A DNA stretch of 64,000 nucleotides. It comes from Doris montereyensis (Eukaryota > Mollusca > Gastropoda > Nudibranchia > Dorididae). The translations under genes were made by a program, and so were the position numbers. Below are positions 38,714 through 52,000 of the stretch, piece by piece (the first letter of the stretch is position 1; every line of letters starts with the position of its first letter). Under the pieces are notes generated by a model. It was not told where the DNA came from, made no database searches, and saw only the letters and a list, made by a program, of their open reading frames with translations. The DNA is taken from positions 228,501 through 292,500 of the forward strand of contig JAXRKP010000455.1 in NCBI GenBank assembly GCA_037039925.1. Reading direction: 5' to 3'.

Positions 38714-41700
38714 CTGGGCTAAAAAGAAAGCAGATGTCCATCTGTACAGTTCATCGTCTGATTCAAAGCTTATACAGTGACCAAATATGCCTTGAGTTCT
38801 GAAGAGTACAAATTTTGAATTTTAATTACCTCAAAATGTCTATGAGCATGTAGCTAAAACTTTACATAATCTATGACCTACAGTCTTAAGATCTTTAAAA
38901 CTAGTATGATACTTTTAGTGTGCCCCCAGTAGTCATGTGAACAAATGATATTAGACGACCACAAATGGAATTTAACATTAGATCCCACAAATTCCTACCA
39001 GACAGATAAAAGCAAAGGAGTAAGGGAGGAAATGAGGAAGAGATGCTTACTGTTAAACTTCAACAGATTTCTATAAGGAAATTGGCTGTAGGTTATTGGA
39101 CCTGGACGTGGCATCGGTGGCCAAGTGGTAAAGCTGCTGGACTGGGGATCATGAGGACCTGGGTTTGAATTCTGGCAAAGCTAGGCCAAATGTTGTGTTC
39201 TTTGAGAAAGACACTTAACATGCATTTCCCCGCTCAACCCAGGTGCAAATGGATACAAACACTAGCTTGGGAGTAAAGACCTGCATCAGACTAGCGTCCT
39301 GACCAGGAGGTAATTATTATCACCTGTTCCGTTACATGCTATTGAAACCGAGATAAGCTTCGGCTCTATGAACTGTACGGCTTTTAAAGAACTCTACTTA
39401 TTGAACCCAGATATAAGGCATGGCCACTTTGCATCTCAACCATAATGACCCCACATGAAGAGCTCCTAAACAATTCATGACTTAAGTGGTTTTATATTAC
39501 AATTTTGCACTGCAAAATGTTACATAAAATTTTTCACATCTTTTGGCGAAGACAAAACACTGACAAAGTATTAAATTAATTATCAGTGAATGAGCGACTT
39601 ACTTTGAACACTTTTCTCCCTCAACGTGGAAAGTGAGACAATGTCTGCAAAGAAAAATTGAATAAAGTAACAGGCAATTAATCTTAATGAAAAATTAGTT
39701 GGCGCACAACAGTGCAGGACTACCATTTTAGATTTGAACATTGCATGTATTATGCATTAAATACACTCAAGTATCCGCCTTAATGCTCTTTGGATCACAT
39801 ATTGTGTAAAAACTCCTCTAACATGTTTTATGAATAGTTTCTCAAAGTCATAAAGGAGGAGAAAATCTCAAAATACTTTCAGAGAGGCAACATACCATTT
39901 TAATTACTATAGAAGTAAGTGTATATTTATCATTGCAATGACTAGATCTTTACCCATGCAGTAAGTGCATATCTATCATTACCATACATACTCATCATTG
40001 CAATGACTATTATTTTTACCAATACAGTAGGTGCATATTCATCATTACAATGACTAGATCTTTACCAATGCAGTAGGTGCATATTCATCATTACAATAAC
40101 TAGATCTTTACCAATGCAGTAGGTGCATATTCATCATTACAACAACTAGATCTTTACCAATACAGTAGGTACATATTCATCATTACAATGACTAGATCTT
40201 TACCAATGCAGAAGGTGCATATTCATCACTACAATAACTAGATCTGTACCAATGCAGTAGGTGCATATTCATCATTACAATGACTAGATCTTTACCAATG
40301 CAGTAGGTGCATATTCATCATTACAACAACTAGATCTGTACCAATGCAGTAGGTGCATATTCATCATTACAATGACTAGATCTTTACCAATGCAGTAGGT
40401 GCATATTCATCATTACAATGACTAGATCTTTACCAATGCAGTAGGTGCATATTCATCATTACAATGACTAGATCTGTACCAATGCAGTAGGTGCATATTC
40501 ATCATTGCAATGGCTAGATCTTTACTAATGCAGACATGTGCATATTTATCATTGCAATGACTAGATCTTTACCAATGCAGTAGGTACATATTCATCATTG
40601 CAATCATTGCAATGACTAGATCTTTACCAATGCAGTAGGTACATATTTATCATTGCAATGACTAGATCTTTACCAATGCAGTAGGTACATATTCATCATT
40701 GCAATGACTAGATCTTTACCAATGCAGTAGGTGCATATTCATCATTACAATGACTAGATCTTTACCAATACAGTAGGTGCATATTCATCATTACAATGAC
40801 TAGATCTGTGCCAATGCAGTAGGTGCATATTCATCATTACAATGACTAGATCTGTACCAATGCAGTAGGTGCATATTTATCATTACAATAACTAGATCTT
40901 TACCAATGCAGTAGGTGCATATTCATCATTACAATGACTAGATCTTTACCAATGCAGTAGGTGCATATTCATCATTACAATGACTAGATCTTTACCAATG
41001 CAGTAGGTGCATATTCATCATTGCAATGAATAGATCTTACCAATGCAGTAGGTACATATTTATCATTGCAATGAGTATATCTTTACCAATGCAGTAGGTG
41101 CATATTCATCATTGCAATGACTAGATCTTTACCAATGCAGTAGATGCATATTCATCATTGCAATGAATAGATCTTTACCAATGCAGTAGGTGCATATTTA
41201 TCATTGCAATGACTAGATCTTTACCAATGCAGTAGGTACATATTCATCATTGCAATGACTAGATCTTTACCAATGCAGTAGGTGCATATTTATCATTGCA
41301 ATGACTAGATCTTTACCAATGCAGTAGGTGCATATTTATCATTGCAATGACTAGATCTTTACCAATGCAGTAGGTGCATATTCATCATTACAATGACTAG
41401 ATCTTTACTAATGCAGTAGGTACATATTTATCATTGCAATGAGTATATCTTTACCAATGCAGTACGTACATGTACATATTTATCATTGCAATGAGTATAT
41501 CTTTACCAATGCAGTGCGTACATGTACATATTTATCATTGCAATGAGTATATCTTTACCAATGCAGTACGTACATGTACATATTTATCACTGAAATGACT
41601 AGATCTTTACCAACACAACGAGTACATATTCATCCTTGCAATGATTAGATCCTTACCAATACAGTGTAATGAGTAGATTTTTTACTTATACAGTGAGTAC

Positions 41701-42995
41701 ATGTTTATCATTGTAATGATTACACGTTCATTACTGTAATGACTAGATCTTTACCAACGCAGTGAGCACACATTTATCATAGCAATGAGTAGATCTATAC
41801 CAAAGCCGTGAGTATATATTCAACATTACAATGAATTTATCTTTACCAATGCAGTGATACATTATTGAAATGACTTGACTTTTACCAATGCAATGAATAA
41901 AGATTTATCATTAAGATGGGCAGATATCCATTTTTGCAATGACTAAATCTTTATAAACACAAAGACTAGATTTCCATGAATGCCACGACCATACCCCCAT
42001 GAAAGCTTAGACTTACTTTGTAGGGGGAGACCTTTTAGCAGAGCACCCAAAATAAAAAGATCACATTCTCCACTGGCCATGAGACAATTTCTTCAGCAGC
42101 CTGTGAGTCAAAAAGGAAGGCAATTTTATCACTTTTATTGATAGTCATTTCCGATGATGCTGTACATAATGCTTTGGACTGTTTTTATGGCAGCATCACA
42201 TCATAACTCCTCTTTGAGATTTTAATCATTGTTCGTTCACACCAATTAATGTTTGACGACACATCAGTATTGATGACTCTGAAAACTCCCATAGAGTCTT
42301 TTCCTTTAATTCTTATTAACTTAAACAATACATCAGGTTTTCTTTTCTTTAGTTTTAATTTGAGGAAAGATAAAAGCAAGAGAATAGTTATAAGGACAAA
42401 AACCTCTAGTAATAAGAGCAAACAAATACAATCAATATGCAATAAATTTCAGATGTTAATTTTCCTAAGATGGTCTCTACTTGATTTGAAAGAAATAACA
42501 TTCCCATAGCATTCATGTTTCTGATGTCAAGTGAGATTTGTGCACTTTTCTGAACTTTTAAAAATGATGCATGAAAGAGAAAAAAATAGTACATTTACCG
42601 AAATTCATAAAACAGAGGAAAAAAAATTAAAATACATTTTAAGAAAAATATGATAGTTTGTTGCTGTGTAAGTTTATTTAAATAAACTTTTCAATAATCA
42701 TGTAACTGGCCAAGATAGCCAACACAAGATAAGGTGTTTTAGTTTTATTTAATATTCCCTCAACATGTCTTTCATCTTTCCTGTTAAACATCAACATGAA
42801 AAATAATTTATAGAGAATGCACACAAATTTTACATCCAGGAATATTTTGTTTTCTATATACCTTTCTGTCACTTACCTTAATGTTGCTATACAAAGCAAG
42901 ACGACACTGCCTGAAGCCAATAGGCATACGTTTGAATTTTTAGACTTGGAGTCACTGTAGTGAAGCTTTGATAACAGGACATGTGTGGAGCTAGA
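38714..42995 (-). CDS. ARAP: ARAP exons of the C-terminal PH domain (PH5)
   Basis: Exons 42877-42995, 42017-42100, 39603-39644 and 38714-38768. After allowing for one missing base (TTTTT at 42937-42941) and one surplus base (AAAAA at 42054-42058), the product reads GFRQCRLALYSNIK, AAEEIVSWPVENVI, YFGCSAKRSPPT, HCLTFHVEGEKCS and ESDDELYRWTSAFLLAQ. These line up with human PH5 segments REWPLEGAKVYLG, KLKPPT and EDEMWDWTTSILKAQ, including the helix Trp. The large intron 39645-42016 is nearly filled by a 46-bp minisatellite. No following exon or stop codon is recognised left of 38714. Confidence 0.8.
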
Positions 42996-45424
42996 CTGTA
43001 AGAAATAAAAAGCAGCATAAATAGTAGTAGCAACAATCTGCTTGCTTGTGTGGGTTTAATCTCTTTTAATGTACATCCATCCATTGCCTCTCTCTCTTTG
43101 TCTTTTTCTTTCTCTCTGTCTCTCTCTCTCTCTGTCTCTTTTCTCTCTCTATCTGTCTGCCTGTCTGTCTGGGTCTCTGTATATCTCTTTCAGTTATCTT
43201 TTTGTTTTTTACATTTTAGTTTTCTAATACATTCGGGGAAAAAACAACCCAAAAAACATGCAAAAATGGTAAAAAAATGTACCTTGCTGTGCTCATCTAA
43301 CTTGTTCAAAATGTCCATTTCCTTGGCACACAGACATATGGAGTTGTCTGCAGTAACCCATGATTCCCATTGCATCCACCGTTTTATGGTCGAGTTCAGG
43401 AATTCATTGGGCAAAAGGGGCCGCACTAGTGTTTGAAATACAAGAAGGGGTACATTAATGTCGTGGAAATAAGTCTTTGCAAGCATCAACTATTATACTA
43501 ACATTGACAAAAAATATGTAAAAAACATATAAAAAAACAAGCATGTTACACCCTAGGTGATTCCAAGTACGGTTATTAGATAGAGTCAGTATTCGATACT
43601 GAGGTTACACAGGTAGGTGTGAATGGTACTATTTCAACTTTTAATAATATAATCTGTTTAAGCTGGCGGCTTAGGTGAATGAAAATTCTACTCAAGGATG
43701 AGGAAACAATGAAATGTTCATTATTTAGACATCACTTCTAGCAGATAATTCTTCAAATGAAACGATCTTGGGATCATTAAGAACCATCATTCAAACTTTG
43801 ATTACTCTTAGTCGCCTGGCTTTTGATTTGATTCGATTTAATTTGATTTATTCACATTGAAATTTGCTTACTACCCCAGTCGTCCTACTATCCTGATTTT
43901 TCAATCTCCCAAGGGGCGAGCTTCTTAGACTGATATTACTGTATATAAATTTTGAGTTGGTCATTCTTTGTGTGCCAACAGCTCTCTTGCCAGACCACTA
44001 GGAGTGACCACACTTTGTACGTAAGCTCTAAATGATCCAAGGATTGGACTTATTTGAGATTTTTTAAATACCAAAAATGACACTTTCATTAAAGAAAATT
44101 TCATTGTTTCCCGTCTTTGAGTAGAGTTTTCATTCATCTAGCACTATTTTCAACATGTTTTATAATTAAAAAGTTGGAATAATATTGTTCAAGCTTCTTT
44201 TGGTAACCTCAGTATCAATGACTGGCTCGATAAAATAATACTGTACTTCAAACTCTCGTGAACAACATGCTTGTATAATCACAATCAAAACAAATATTTA
44301 TTCAAAGTATCATTTTCCCTGACACATTCTTCAAAGTAGCCCTTAACCCTTTGAGCTCTGACCATACACAGGTGAGCAAGTAAAATTAACGTAGCACCGG
44401 TGAGCAAGACCACATCGCATCATGAGAAGCCTAAGCCATGAAGCTATCAGCCAATCAAAATAGTTGTACTATATTGACTTCGCCAAGATGTCTGTGCCAA
44501 AGTTGAAGTTGTTTTGGGTGAAATTTGGAGAATATCAATCCATTTTCAGCATGAAACATATGGAATCTGAACCTGATCTGTCAGTGGTAAAACGTGTGAG
44601 AAAAATGCTATTCACTACGCAAAAAGTTATTGATTATTTTGAAGATTTTTCTGGAATTAGACCGTAGTAATGATGCGGACTACTCTGAAAGTGAAATGAC
44701 AGTGATATAATACTAGTGATAATGAGAGGGAGAATTGATGACGATCAGCTGATACTGATAGAGGAGAGGGGGGAGGGGCGTGTCCCTCACTAACCCTGGG
44801 GATGTAAACAATGATGATGAAGAAGGCAACACCTGGGCTGATTGGCACACAAAGGTGGAATCTTAGGGCTAAAGTGTAGTAAGGCCATCTTTTTTAATTG
44901 CATGCAAAGTTTCAAGTTGTTTGTTATCATATACAGTTTTTGTAATACAAATGCAAGCATTCAAAATAAGTATATCAACTATTCGCACAAATGTATTGTT
45001 CAGAAGCTCAGGCAGAAGGTCACGGTAGGCTCTGTACACGGTAGGCTCTGGAGCTCAGGGCTCAAAGGAGTTAATAATCTTAATTTCACATGATAATGAT
45101 TCACATCAGATCTCAATTTAAGACAGCAATAAAAGTGTCACATTGGACTGCACCATGACTGTGCTGGCTTTCGCTTACCTAACATGCCTTTGAATAAAAG
45201 TTCACACATTCCAAATGAACTTGTGTCAATATGGGAAGTGGCGTGATTTTCTAAAGCTTTCCATGGCTCTCTTCACTTTCAAATCTTCAGTGACCTTAAA
45301 ACATAGGACATGGAATAATTTAATATAATAAAGATAACATTAAAGATGAAATAACGGTTTGTTTTTTGCACACAAATAATCCCACAGAGAGAGAGAGAGA
45401 GGGAGAGGAGGAGAGAGGGAGAGG

Positions 45425-45458
<34 letters not shown>

Positions 45459-45461
45459 CAG

Positions 45462-45502
<41 letters not shown>

Positions 45503-48500
45503 GGAGGGAGGGGAGGGAGGGAGGGAGGGAGGAAGGGGGAGGGAGGGAGACAGAGAGAGAGAGAGAGAGAAAGACAGACAGACAGATAGAGACAGAGACA
45601 GAGACAGATAGAGACAGAGACAAAAAGACAGACAGACAAAAGCAAAGAGAGACAGGAGACAGAGAGAGAAAACAAAACAGCAAGTTTCAAAGAGAGAAAG
45701 AGAGCGTGTGGGAGGACAGAGCAAATGAGACAGAAAGAGAGTGCGAGTGTGTGTGTGTGTGTGTAGGGGGGGGGGTTCTACTTGATGATGCTTTCTAACC
45801 AAAATATAAAAATCTAGTGTAAGTTATTTATATCATCTAGACCAAATGATGATAACTATCCCCCACCCCCACCCCAAAAGAAAAACCAGAGATAACAAAA
45901 ATAAGTGTGACAACCAGAAACAAAATAGAACACAATACTGATTACAGGTAAAGAACTGAATTAAAGTTTTTTTAAAAAAGCACTTACTGAAATATTAATG
46001 GCTTGTCCATCAGCGTTAATCATATGTACAGGAATCAGAATTGACTTCAAATTGGTGTTTACACCCGACTAGATGGACGAATATAAAAAAATAAAACACG
46101 ATTGAGTGCTGTATTAGACAACTTAACAGTTTTTTCAATTTTCTCTCTTTTTGTTGTTGTACATTAATACCACCAGGAGCAGTGATCTCAAATTTTGAGT
46201 AAGAGCTTTTTAATTTTGGATGCTAGCAGTAGCCATTGCCTTACTGACAGAAGTGGAGGCTATTGCAGCAAAGCCTTGTAGGGTTATGAGTTTGTAATCA
46301 TGTAATCATGGCTGGCCCATGTGTTTTTTCTACAATGTTGTACTCTGAGGAAAGGTATTTTACCCTGCTTTCCTCACTTGAATCAGGTGTGAACAAGTAC
46401 ACAGCTTTAGGTAAGAAAGATCTCATCAGAGTGTTAGTATGCAGCGTGTAACAGGCTACTGTACAGTATACTCCCGGGAGTTGAGAAGGACTTGAATGGG
46501 ATGGCCTGTTGAGGGGGGGGGGGTAATGATATGCAGTCAGTGAGCCTGCACTTGTAATGGGGATACAGACTATAAATCCATCTTTAGTGAGTGGTTGGCA
46601 GGTGCTGCTGGTAGGTCTTACTGTTTTCCTTTCACTCTTTCATTTATCTTGCATCTTGCTGTTTCCCTTTAATTCACTCTGAGATCACCATGCACGGTGG
46701 ACGGGATAAATTGCAATGAAACAAACAAATAATCTTTTTATTTTTTACTTTGACAAGCTCAACATAACAGTGGGAGTGAACAGCCTGCAATTCGCTTTAT
46801 CCATCCATGATCCAATTTAGATTAGTGTTAGATAAGATCCTACCACCCTTTCACCAAAAACCCATATATTTATTACAGATCTATCTGTTGATTTATCTTA
46901 CCCCCTATCATATAAATAAAGTATGACACGGCTATCATAACATTGGTAAATTGTATATAAAGTCATATAGACATATTTACAGTAAGTAAGTTCCTTCAAG
47001 GCCCTTAACGCTCATAGAGCCGGAGCGTATCCTGGTTTCTAAGCGTGAAAGCGGAACAGGTGTTAATAATCACCTCCTGGACAGGATGTTAGTCTGACGC
47101 AGGTTTAACTCCCAAGCTATGCTTGTACCCATTTGCACCTGAATCAGGGTGGGGAAATGCGTGTAAAGTGTCTTTCCCAAGGAACACAAAGTCGGACCTG
47201 GCTTTGCTAGGATTCGAACTTGGGACCTCATAGTCCCGAGTTCGGCAGCCTAACTGCTCGGCCACCAACACCACTATATTTACAGTAAACTGCGTATTTT
47301 TCAACCTTTGATTTTTGCTGAAAGTTCATCAAGCATATTTTTAAGAGACCATGTGTTGTCAAACAAAACGAAAATTAAAGCCAAAACAGCACTGATAATT
47401 TATTTCATTTTTACCTACATGTAAGTATTGAAATTTTAAAAATTAACATTATGATGATAAAAATTATTGAAACTTTAACATTTTCTTTTGTTAAAAATAT
47501 TACAGAAAACAGGCTTACCTCTTTTCATGTTTTAATCTTTCCTTTATTTCTCGTGACGAGCGTCAATCGTTACAGCTGCTTCTTCATTTGTTCTTCATCA
47601 TTGGTCTTAAAGAAAACAAAGCACCAGGCAAATAAAAGAGACATTCCTACAAACACTTACGAAGCAACAGATAAACTTAAAATAACCTTATCCACGAGCA
47701 CACTTCAAGATTGCAAATTACAGTTTTTCATACAATACTGCACATAATTTTCAGCCAGACATACAACTGTGAAATTCAATGCCTTACCTTAAAAATTGTT
47801 CTGCTTAATTCAATTGTGATTGAAAACAAAGGAGCCATTACACTTTTCTTTGGACGTAAAATAATGGAAAATCTAAGTACTGACTGAAAGAAGAAAATAC
47901 CTGAAAGAAGTATTCGTGGTTTTTGAGCAAATCTATAATGATGTTGATCTCTCGCTTGGGACATCTGACATCAACTTGGCCTGGAACAGAAAAGAAGCAA
48001 AATGACAAAAACTTTTTTTTCTGTTATACATTTAAAGCAAGCTTGTTTGTCAAGTTTCTTTTCCGTCATTCAAAACATTTTAAAGATGATATATGACCTC
48101 CTTAGGAGGTACCAGTAGCTCAGTCAGTAGAGAGTCTGGCTACCACTAATTAGGCCTGAGTTCCATTCCCAGTCTGGGAAAATTCTTCTGGTCCTTCTGT
48201 CTACCCAGCAGCTAAATGGACAGGAAAATTCAATGGAACAAGCAAAATTTACACCAATATACCTCTACTTTATTCAGCTTATCTGAGAACAGCCATCAGG
48301 TAAATAATCATTCAAGCATGACAGATAAACTCGCTCACTAGTATACGGCGTTGTAGCTGGAACCGTAGTGTTATGAGCTTGTAATCCAACGACACTGGTT
48401 CAAGCCCCACAGCTGGCATAGGTGTGTTTTTTCACAATGTTGTACTCTTAGGAAAGGTACTTAACTCTACTTTCCTTACTTGACTCAGGTGTAAATGAGT

Positions 48501-49015
48501 ACCCAGCTATAGGCAGAGAAAGATCTTGTCAGAGTGTTAGTATGAAAAGTTTAACAGACTTTGTGCTATGCTCCCCAGGAGTTGAGAAGGACTTTGAATG
48601 AAATGGCCTGCAAGGGAAAATTATGTATAGTCAGAAAACCTGAACTTGTGTGGGGATACGGACTATAAATCCATATTTATCTTAAGTGTATGAATCAAAT
48701 GTACTCTTATATAAGCGTTTTAGGCTTTATTAGTATTTTGGTTTTTGTAAACCATCATAACTTTTTTTATTGAGAGCGACTATAACGGACTTTAATGGGC
48801 CTTACCTCGTCTTTCAATGTTCTCATAAGAGAAGGTGCAAAACATGTGGCAAGGTTCTGGATGGTCATTTGGTTGGATGATGCATATTGAGATACTCTGA
48901 TAATCGTAGCAGAAATGAACAGATGTAATTAAAAACATGACAAAGTTTTCAAATCAGTGGCAAAAGACTCAAACCTTGTAAGTCAAAAACTTGAAAGTTT
49001 TGAGAAAAAGGATAA

Positions 49016-49075
<60 letters not shown>

Positions 49076-52000
49076 TAATCCAAAGAAAGAAATTAATAAA
49101 AGTAATAAAAATTAAAATTAAAATTATTCATTATTAAAATTGCTAAACATTAACGCAGTAATATAATAAGAGTATTAGTATGACAAATACATCACAGAAA
49201 TGAGTAAGATATACAACTTCATTCGAGCCCCCCCCCCCACACACACACACACAACCGACCCCCTCAGACACGCCCTTGGTCAAAGTTCATTCATCCATGC
49301 TCATTCCCCCGCCCATTTGTTTTGATAAATACATCACAGAAATGCGCAGGATACACAACCATATTCGATCCCCCACCCATCACACAACACTACCCAACCT
49401 AAAAAAAAACATTTTGGTTATGAACATAACAAAAAGGCGTAAAATAATGGTCAGCAATTAATTGTAAGATCTGATCATTCCCTTAAGTTTAAACAATTGT
49501 GTTCATGTTTTATTTAAGCTATCCTTACATGTAAAAAAAAAAAAGAAGTTAATCGTATCATATTTTTCAATTTGACCTAATTTCAGGCTCAAACGGTTCG
49601 CATCTTTCATTGCTGAAATGGAAAAAATACTAACCATATGGTACAGTTTACTTTAAAATAAAGAAATTCTTTCTTGAATTTCATGTAGAAAAAACAAATT
49701 CTCTTAATTACCCATTCACTTATTCCATTTGGGAAAGCACAAAAATAAGTATCAGTTTTTCTTCCTCTCATGAAAATATTAAGAAAAAAAATCATGAGCA
49801 TACATCTTATGTTATACAACAAGGTGAAACCCTATTCAGGTGGTTATTAAAATATCACAATGTAGGCATAAAAAAGCTGACATCCCATTTAATGAACAAG
49901 TTATTATTCTAATCCAAGCCCAACCTCAGCCAAAATAGATTTAGTAGATCTAGAGTAGATCTAGACCTAGATATTAGGTCTAAGAGCTAGAAGATCTAAG
50001 AGGGATGATTTTCATTTAATGTGCGCTAACTAAGATATCTAAAGATAGACCTGCTGAAAAAAAAGAAGAAAAGAGTAAAGCTAGATCTAGGTTAAAATTT
50101 GAGCCTTATCTGTTCAGTGGTGGACTGGGGACAATGGGCATGGATGGGCCAATGCCTCAACGGCGGCCAAACTTTCGCGGGCTTTGTGGGGTTGCCCAAA
50201 AAGTGTGGCATTCGGCAGCAATCGCAAATGAATCGTGTAAAATATCGTAAAAGAAAGAAAATGTTTTTCAAATTAAAGATATGCCTAAACCATACAAAGG
50301 TAATACACATAAGTGATGTTACAATTTGAGCATTATCTGTTCAGCGGTTTGAGAGCCTATTCTGACTGGATGAACGCAATGTTGTAAAGTTTGCAAATGT
50401 ATATAATATCTATACACCAAAATAAAATATTTCCTTTTCATCACAAATCTCAGCATGTAGGCAAATTAATAGTTTGAACCCAGAAAGCTAAGATTCATCC
50501 TACTTACTGTACTAGATGGTGTACGATTCGTTTCAGGGTGTTGAAGTTTACAGGGGCAATTTATCCAAATAATACTTGTACCACATCAGTCTTGTATCGT
50601 CTTCTTTCAGTCCTGTGCATAAATAAATGTTGAAAAATGACTTGAAAGTCAAGAAATTTGACTTCTAAGACATCTCAAATAAAATTAAAGAAAGACTGTC
50701 TCTAGTTCAAATGTTTTTTTCTGGGTTTTTTTTCGTTTTACTGATAATTCAATGTTCTGAAATGTTTGAATCAAATAAATATTTGAAATTCATAATAGAG
50801 TAGAATATAGTGTTGTCAATCTTTTTGATGCGAAAATTTATGTGAAGGATAATTTACTGTCATGACTAAATTCTATTTGCTTCTTTACTTTTAAAAACTA
50901 GAATATTGAGGCAATAAATGGTTCAATACAGTTGCCATATTTGCATTAATGGCACATTCTATCTTACCAGAAGAACGAATCCATAACTGATAGTTGATGC
51001 GCTCAAATATAGAATCGTCAAGCTCTCTCAAAACTTCTTCATGGCATTGGCTACCTCATGGACAGTACAGCTTGCAAAACCAACAGCTGTAGCATCTGTC
51101 AACACAAAATAAACACAACATACATTAATATCAACTATAAATGAAATTCTTTCTGTATTCTAAACTCTCTTTGCCTATAAAATCAAGCATTTTTCAGGCT
51201 ATCTTTACAGCTTAAAGCAGGGTGGATGTATGACTTAAATAAAAGAGGAATGAGAGTAAATGCAAAGAAAACCAAAATAATGCTAGTAACTAGGGAAGCT
51301 GAAACACAGAATCTTAAATTGGGCAGGGAGAATTTAGAACAAGTTCAAAGCTACAATTACCTAGGAGTAATGATTAACTCAGAGGAAAACTAAGAGAAGA
51401 AATCAGCCAGAGAATCCAAAAGGCAAGTGCAATATATAACCATCTGGTAAAGTCATTTGTAGGTAAACAAGAATTGTCAACAAAAACCAAAATGGTAGTA
51501 TACAACAGTTTATTGTCCTACTTTCCTCTGTGGCAGTGAAACCTGGACCTTAGACAGTAGGGAATACAGTAGAGTACAGGCAGTCGAAATGAAATATCTA
51601 AGAAGAGTAGTAGGGAAAACTAAAGAGACAAAATCAGAAACACAGCAATAAGAGATCAAACCAGAGCAGACAATATAAAAACTAAGATAGAAATGAATCA
51701 ACTGAGATGGTTTGGGAACGTTAACAGAATGAATAACAATAGAACAGCTAAATCAGTATACAGTGCTAAAACTCAAATGTAAAAGACCAAAAGGCAGACC
51801 TTGGAGAAAATGGGAAGAAGATATAAAGAGGCATTAAAGCAGTGAAATTTAACTTTCACGGAAGGAAACAGAAAATGTAAGGACAGAGCAGCCTGGAGAA
51901 AGATCATTTCGGGCATCTAAACCCATACACTGGAAGATAGAATGCAAACTGATAAAGAAAGAGAAAGAAAGTTTATGTAAATCTGTATCACATCCAACTC

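Noticed and set aside
39912..41970. A CRISPR-like array of 46-base repeats
   Set aside because: There are no unique spacers between repeats; the whole 46-base unit repeats, and it lies in an animal intron.
45279..45802. Ser/Leu-rich open frames of 116-160 codons on the minus strand
   Set aside because: They are translations of the GA/CT compound microsatellite. Only their ends overlap the real exon 45179-45294.
47089..47304. 71-codon open frame on the minus strand
   Set aside because: It is a translation of a family B SINE.
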